Assembly: GCA_031275515.1 (NCBI GenBank)
Contig: JAISOQ010000103.1
Span: 1 to 8,712, forward strand
Length of the DNA: 8,712 bases
DNA from: Treponema sp.
GTDB lineage: Bacteria; Spirochaetota; Spirochaetia; Treponematales; Breznakiellaceae
Direction: 5' to 3'
Shown: piece by piece, positions 5,706 through 8,712 of the stretch
How the letters are laid out: each line of letters opens with the position of its first letter
Position numbering within the stretch: position 1 is the first letter of the stretch
Translations under genes and position numbers: made by a program
The notes under the pieces: generated by a model
Databases searched by the model: none
The model's input: only the letters and a program-made list of their open reading frames with translations
Told to the model about the DNA's origin: nothing

Positions 5706-6629
5706 CTAAGGGGATTTATCCCCAGGGGACTTGTCCCCAAGGGCCTTAGACCCCCCGGCCCCCCAGTCCTCCGCCGCCTGCGCCAGGTTCCGCAGGAGCA
5801 TGGCGATGGTCATGGGACCCACCCCGCCGGGTACGGGGGTAATGACCGAAGCCCGTTCCACAGCCCCCTCAAAATCCACGTCCCCTTTAAGGCGGTAGCC
5901 CTTTTTCGCCGCCGGGTCCGGCACGCGGTTTACCCCCACGTCTATGACCGCCGCCCCTTCCCGGATCATGTCCGCCGTGATGAGGCCCGCCTTTCCCGCT
6001 GCGGCGATAAGGATGTCCGCCTGCCGGGTATAAGCCGCCAGGTCCCTGGTACCCGTATGGCACAGGGTTACCGTAGCGTTGAAGTCCCGGCGGGAAAGCA
6101 GGTTTACCAGGGGCTTCCCCACGATATTGGACCGGCCTACCACCACCACGTGGGCCCCCGCTATGGGGACGTTCATCTCCCGGAGCAGGGCCGCCACCCC
6201 CTGGGGGGTACAAGGCACAAAGCCGGGTTTTCCAAGGACCAGGTTCCCCACCGAAACCGGGTGAAACCCGTCCACGTCCTTTCGGGGATCTATGGCGGAG
6301 ATCACCCGGTCTTCCCGTATATGGGAAGGCAGGGGGAGCTGGACCAGGATACCCTGAACCGCCGGGTCCCTGTTCAGACCGGCGATATGGGCAAGGAGCG
6401 CATCTTCCCCTGTGTCCGCAGGAAGCCGCAGGTCCCGGCTTGTCATACCCGCCTCTTCCAGGGCCTTTGCCTTGGCGGTTACATAGGAGAGGCTCGCCGG
6501 GTCCTCCCCGACAAGGATGACCCCCAGACAGGGGATGAGCCCCTTTTCCCGGAGAAGGCGGACCCGCTCCCGGACCTCCGCCCTAATCCTTTGGGCCGCC
6601 GCTTTTCCGTCAACTACAACCGCCGCCAT
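5706..6629 (-). CDS. folD: Bifunctional methylenetetrahydrofolate dehydrogenase/cyclohydrolase FolD
   Basis: FolD interconverts 5,10-methylene-, methenyl- and 10-formyl-tetrahydrofolate using NADP(H), feeding one-carbon units to purine and fMet synthesis. Motifs in order: catalytic Y49 and K53 (SYVTAKAKA), VQLPLP (96-101), KDVDGFHP (117-124) with the conserved Asp, VPCTPQG (138-144), the nucleotide-binding VVGRSNIVGKP (163-173), VIDVGVNR and TPVPGGVGPMT (264-274). The start is placed at 6629, not 6635: GGGAGG (6641-6636) abuts the first ATG but is six bases from the second, giving 307 aa. It overlaps the end of thiN by 20 bp, so translation is probably coupled. The C-terminus is odd: about 15 residues beyond the usual end read GGSKALGDKSPGDKSP, encoded by tandem palindromes, which suggests a short repeat displaced the original stop. 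Confidence 0.95.
   Translation of the reverse strand: MAAVVVDGKAAAQRIRAEVRERVRLLREKGLIPCLGVILVGEDPASLSYVTAKAKALEEAGMTSRDLRLPADTGEDALLAHIAGLNRDPAVQGILVQLPLPSHIREDRVISAIDPRKDVDGFHPVSVGNLVLGKPGFVPCTPQGVAALLREMNVPIAGAHVVVVGRSNIVGKPLVNLLSRRDFNATVTLCHTGTRDLAAYTRQADILIAAAGKAGLITADMIREGAAVIDVGVNRVPDPAAKKGYRLKGDVDFEGAVERASVITPVPGGVGPMTIAMLLRNLAQAAEDWGAGGSKALGDKSPGDKSP
5710..5738. repeat. Two tandem 14-bp palindromes at the 3' end of folD
   Basis: GGGGATTTATCCCC (5710-5723) and GGGGACTTGTCCCC (5725-5738) each have perfect 6-bp arms around TT and repeat at a 15-bp period. A decayed third unit, GGGCCTTAGACCCC, may follow at 5741-5754. On the minus strand they encode the GDKSP repeats at the end of FolD. 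Compensated changes (AT/AT versus AC/GT) keep both palindromes perfect. No T-run follows, so they do not look like terminators. Confidence 0.7.
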
Positions 6630-7275
6630 CTTCATCCTCCCGGGCTGTCATCACTAAAAATTGTCCCCGGATCGCCCGGATCTCAAAATTCCTCCTCCCG
6701 GCCTCGTTGCTGATACCGAAAAAACCCCGGTTCCAGGGGAGGCCCCCGAGGGGCCACTTGAGCCCCCGGCTTTCGGCCTGCCAAGGCCCGGTTCCCAGGG
6801 GAAAGACGGATATGCCGTCAAGCCGCAGGTTTTCCCGCAGATCCTCCGGGGGGGAAAAGACCGCCCCTTCCTTCAGGCAGAAGGCGTCTTCCCGGGCCGT
6901 AACCCACCGGTCAGGCGTTCTGTCCCGCTCAAAGAGGGAACGAATGGCCAGAAGGTGATCCGTCCTGCCGCCGCCGCCGCCTATAAGCCAGGTCTCGTCA
7001 CATCCCCGGTCCCAAAGGAAACGCAGGGCCAGTTCCGTATCCGTATCGTCCTTATCTTGGGGGTACCGGAAGACCCGGTCTGCCGGGTACTTTTCAAGCC
7101 TGCCCGGATCATCCAGGGAATCCATGTCCCCGATGACAAGGTGTACCGCTATGCCGGCGTCTTCGGCGGCCATAAGCCCCGAATCGGCGGCGGCAATGAG
7201 AGCCGCTCCTTCAGCTAACTTTCTGCGCCGGTTAGGGGACGGCCCTTCCCCGCCTATAAACGCGATTCCCCGCAA
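6610..7275 (-). CDS. thiN: Thiamine pyrophosphokinase
   Basis: Transfers pyrophosphate from ATP to thiamine, making the cofactor thiamine diphosphate in the cytoplasm. Signatures are clear: AADSG (29-33), VIGDMDS (47-53), KDDTDTELAL (75-84), GGGGRTDH (100-107) in the catalytic domain, then SRGLKWPL (169-176) and SNE (189-191) in the thiamine-binding domain. The start is set at TTG 7275 (MRGIAFIGGEG, 221 aa, usual family length). GGGAGG at 7286-7281 lies exactly five bases upstream, and homologs typically begin with this first strand. In-frame ATGs at 7374 and 7347 would add a non-family extension; the former overlaps the cca start and the latter sits within the -10 box. It is the first gene of a two-gene unit with folD, whose ribosome binding site is inside its last codons. 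Confidence 0.9.
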   Translation of the reverse strand: MRGIAFIGGEGPSPNRRRKLAEGAALIAAADSGLMAAEDAGIAVHLVIGDMDSLDDPGRLEKYPADRVFRYPQDKDDTDTELALRFLWDRGCDETWLIGGGGGRTDHLLAIRSLFERDRTPDRWVTAREDAFCLKEGAVFSPPEDLRENLRLDGISVFPLGTGPWQAESRGLKWPLGGLPWNRGFFGISNEAGRRNFEIRAIRGQFLVMTAREDEDGGGCS

Positions 7276-7300
7276 TGCTGCCTCCCAATGGATGATAGAC

Positions 7301-7320
7301 GCCGGACTTTTTTGCCCGGC
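7301..7320 (-). promoter_or_regulatory. Stem-loop in the thiN leader
   Basis: On the minus strand GCCGGGC-AAAAAA-GTCCGGC forms a 7-bp stem with one G-U pair and an all-A hexaloop. It is placed between the predicted transcription start (~7339) and the thiN Shine-Dalgarno (7286-7281). It is not a TPP riboswitch: neither the CTGAGA-type core nor the usual length is present. A role in translation control or RNA stability is speculative. Confidence 0.4.
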
Positions 7321-7345
7321 ACAAATGCCTTTTTTAAGATTCTTC

Positions 7346-7374
7346 ATTATAATATACTGTCTCTTAATGGGCAA
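7346..7374 (-). promoter_or_regulatory. thiN-folD promoter (TTGCCC-17-TATAAT)
   Basis: A -35 TTGCCC (7374-7369) and a consensus -10 TATAAT (7351-7346) are separated by 17 bp on the minus strand. The -35 overlaps the cca start codon. Transcription would start near 7339, leaving a leader of about 64 bases before the TTG of thiN. Confidence 0.55.
7348..7358 (+). promoter_or_regulatory. -10 region for cca (possible leaderless start)
   Basis: Two overlapping boxes lie on the plus strand, TATAAT (7348-7353) and TATACT (7353-7358). The second ends exactly eight bases before the ATG at 7367, and no Shine-Dalgarno lies between. The -35 region is only a T-run (7329-7335). The first box is the other half of the palindrome that forms the thiN -10. 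Confidence 0.45.
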
Positions 7375-8712
7375 CGCAGAAATTCATCCAATATTGAAAG
7401 AAGTGGCCGGGATATTTAACCAGGGGGGGAAGCAGGCGTTCCTCGTGGGGGGCGCGGTCCGGGACATTCTGAGGGGGAAAAAAGCCCATGACTGGGACCT
7501 GGCCACCGACGCCCGGCCCGAAGAGGTGACTGCCCTTTTCAAAAAAGTCATCCCCACGGGGATCAGGCACGGGACGGTGACGATCCTCTACAAGGGGAAT
7601 TCCCTGGAAGCGACTACCTTCCGCACCGAGTCGGACTACATCGACGGCAGGCGGCCCGGACGGGTGGAATACGCCGCCGCCATCGAGGAGGACCTTTCCC
7701 GCCGGGACTTCACCATGAACGCCCTGGCCCTGGAACTTCCCGGCGGACGCCTCGTGGACCCCTTTGGCGGCGCGGAAGACATCAAACGGGGGCTCATCCG
7801 CTGCGTGGGCAGGGCCGAAGAACGTTTCAACGAAGACGGCCTGCGGCCCTTGCGGGCCCTGCGCTTCGCCGCCCAACTGGGGTTTGCCATTGACGAGGCC
7901 GCCCTGGAGGCCATTCCCGGCGCCCTGGGAACCACGGCCAAGGTCTCCCCCGAACGGGTCCGGGACGAACTGGACAAGATCCTCGCTTCCCCCAAGCCCT
8001 CCGCGGCCTTTCTCCCTATGGAGAAGACGGGCCTCCTCGCCCTCCTCCTCCCGGACCTGGCGGCCTGCCGGGGTGTCGAACAAAAGGGATACCACCGCTT
8101 CGACGTACTGGACCATTCCCTTTTGGCCTGCGACTATGCCGCCGCAGAGGGTTTTCCCCTCCAGGTTACCCTGGCGGCCCTGTTCCACGATCTGGGGAAG
8201 CCCCTTACCCGGAAGCTGATAGACGGCGTTTGGACGTTTTACCGCCACGAAAGGGAATCCGCCCGGCTGGCCGGGAACATCATGAGGGCCTACCGGTACC
8301 CTAATGCCATAATCAGCGCCGCAGTTCATCTTATAGAGGAACACATGTTTTTTTACGACGGCTCCTGGACGGACGCGGCGGTGCGGCGCTTTATCATCCG
8401 GGTTGGGGAGGAAAACCTGGAAGACCTTTACGCCCTGCGCCGCGCCGACTCCTTCGGCGCCGCCGGCACAGCCCCCTCTCCTGCCCTGCTCCTTCCCCTC
8501 ATACGCCGGGTAGAAACGGTCCTGGCCCAAAGCCGGGCCTTCTCCCTCAAAGACCTGGCCGTCTCCGGGAAAGACCTTATGGCCCTGGGCATCAACCCCG
8601 GTCCGGGTATGGGGATCATCCTGAAGGAACTCCTGGAAACCGTAGTGGACGACCCGGCTCTCAACACAAAGGAAAAACTTCTGGAAATCGCCGCCAATTA
8701 CGCGGAAATGCG
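7367..8712 (+). CDS. cca: CCA tRNA nucleotidyltransferase with HD domain (3' end outside window)
   Basis: Adds or repairs the CCA end of tRNAs from CTP and ATP without a template. The frame is open for 448 codons to the window edge, and its end near NYAEM is close to the usual C-terminus. Class II motifs: LVGGAVRD (26-33), the metal-binding DWD (42-44), RRDFTMNAL (112-120), VDPFGG, and the nucleotide-selecting EDGLRPLRALRF (156-167). A C-terminal HD phosphohydrolase-type domain follows (H250, H274-D275 in LFHDLGKP), as in many bacterial enzymes with repair or phosphatase functions. There is no frameshift. The ATG at 7367 is the only sensible start, but it lacks a ribosome binding site. The gene is divergent from thiN. 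A poly(A) polymerase of the same superfamily is an alternative but is less likely given the HD domain. Confidence 0.93.
   Translation, partial: MGNAEIHPILKEVAGIFNQGGKQAFLVGGAVRDILRGKKAHDWDLATDARPEEVTALFKKVIPTGIRHGTVTILYKGNSLEATTFRTESDYIDGRRPGRVEYAAAIEEDLSRRDFTMNALALELPGGRLVDPFGGAEDIKRGLIRCVGRAEERFNEDGLRPLRALRFAAQLGFAIDEAALEAIPGALGTTAKVSPERVRDELDKILASPKPSAAFLPMEKTGLLALLLPDLAACRGVEQKGYHRFDVLDHSLLACDYAAAEGFPLQVTLAALFHDLGKPLTRKLIDGVWTFYRHERESARLAGNIMRAYRYPNAIISAAVHLIEEHMFFYDGSWTDAAVRRFIIRVGEENLEDLYALRRADSFGAAGTAPSPALLLPLIRRVETVLAQSRAFSLKDLAVSGKDLMALGINPGPGMGIILKELLETVVDDPALNTKEKLLEIAANYAEM

Noticed and set aside
5710..5754. CRISPR array or rho-independent terminator
   Set aside because: The palindromes are tandem with 1-base spacing and lie inside coding sequence. 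There are no spacers and no T-run follows.
7276..7345. TPP riboswitch ahead of thiN
   Set aside because: The leader is too short and lacks the conserved TPP-aptamer segments. Only a simple hairpin is present.
7276..7374. N-terminal extension of thiN from ATG 7374 or 7347
   Set aside because: Neither has a Shine-Dalgarno and both lie within the promoter. TTG at 7275 has an ideal site and gives the usual family length.
7364..8530. 388-codon minus-strand open frame opposite cca
   Set aside because: It is the complement of an intact cca gene with all motifs. Its composition is Gly/Pro-rich, as expected of a shadow.

Overview
The window looks like a chromosomal segment from a spirochete of the Treponema group, possibly a GC-rich termite-gut or free-living relative. 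This rests on three things seen in the sequence: a small secreted VWA-like protein next to a pallilysin-like protein (the arrangement known in T. pallidum as tp0750-tp0751), a treponeme-like integrase-type transposase start at the left edge, and ordinary bacterial housekeeping genes (miaB, folD, thiN, cca) of matching style. The species call is inference. Most of the window is GC-rich, with stretches near 70% in cca. The first ~310 bases are clearly AT-richer (one 60-base line is about 38% GC), which fits inserted DNA.

Layout. Bases 1-56 hold the first 18 codons of a minus-strand insertion-sequence transposase that runs off the left edge. Bases 57-413 have no convincing gene and should contain the end of that element. 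Two plus-strand genes follow (414-992 and 1050-2600): a 192-aa exported protein with a degenerate VWA fold, and a 516-aa membrane-anchored pallilysin-related protein. They converge, 7 bp apart, on a minus-strand cluster. Read in its own direction from 5630 to 2608, this cluster encodes a 122-aa Gly/Ala-rich membrane protein, MiaB (tRNA ms2i6A methylthiotransferase), a LapA-domain membrane protein and a secreted SPOR-domain protein. All four overlap by 4-26 bp and are probably translationally coupled. A second minus-strand pair, thiN (thiamine pyrophosphokinase) and folD (methylene-THF dehydrogenase/cyclohydrolase), lies upstream and overlaps by 20 bp. A divergent plus-strand cca (tRNA nucleotidyltransferase with an HD domain) starts at 7367 and runs off the right edge.

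How it works together. The left plus-strand pair is an envelope or surface module. The miaB cluster mixes tRNA modification with envelope proteins. thiN-folD is cofactor metabolism and cca is tRNA maturation. Starts were refined from Shine-Dalgarno positions: thiN at a TTG (221 aa), folD at an internal ATG (307 aa), miaB at a GTG.

The most unusual signals are regulatory. The VWA gene and cca both lack a Shine-Dalgarno and have TATACT exactly 8 nt before the ATG, suggesting leaderless mRNAs. thiN and cca share a compact interleaved divergent promoter around the palindrome ATTATAAT. The last codons of folD are two tandem 14-bp palindromes that encode a GDKSP-GDKSP tail. No CRISPR array, RNA gene or known riboswitch was seen.
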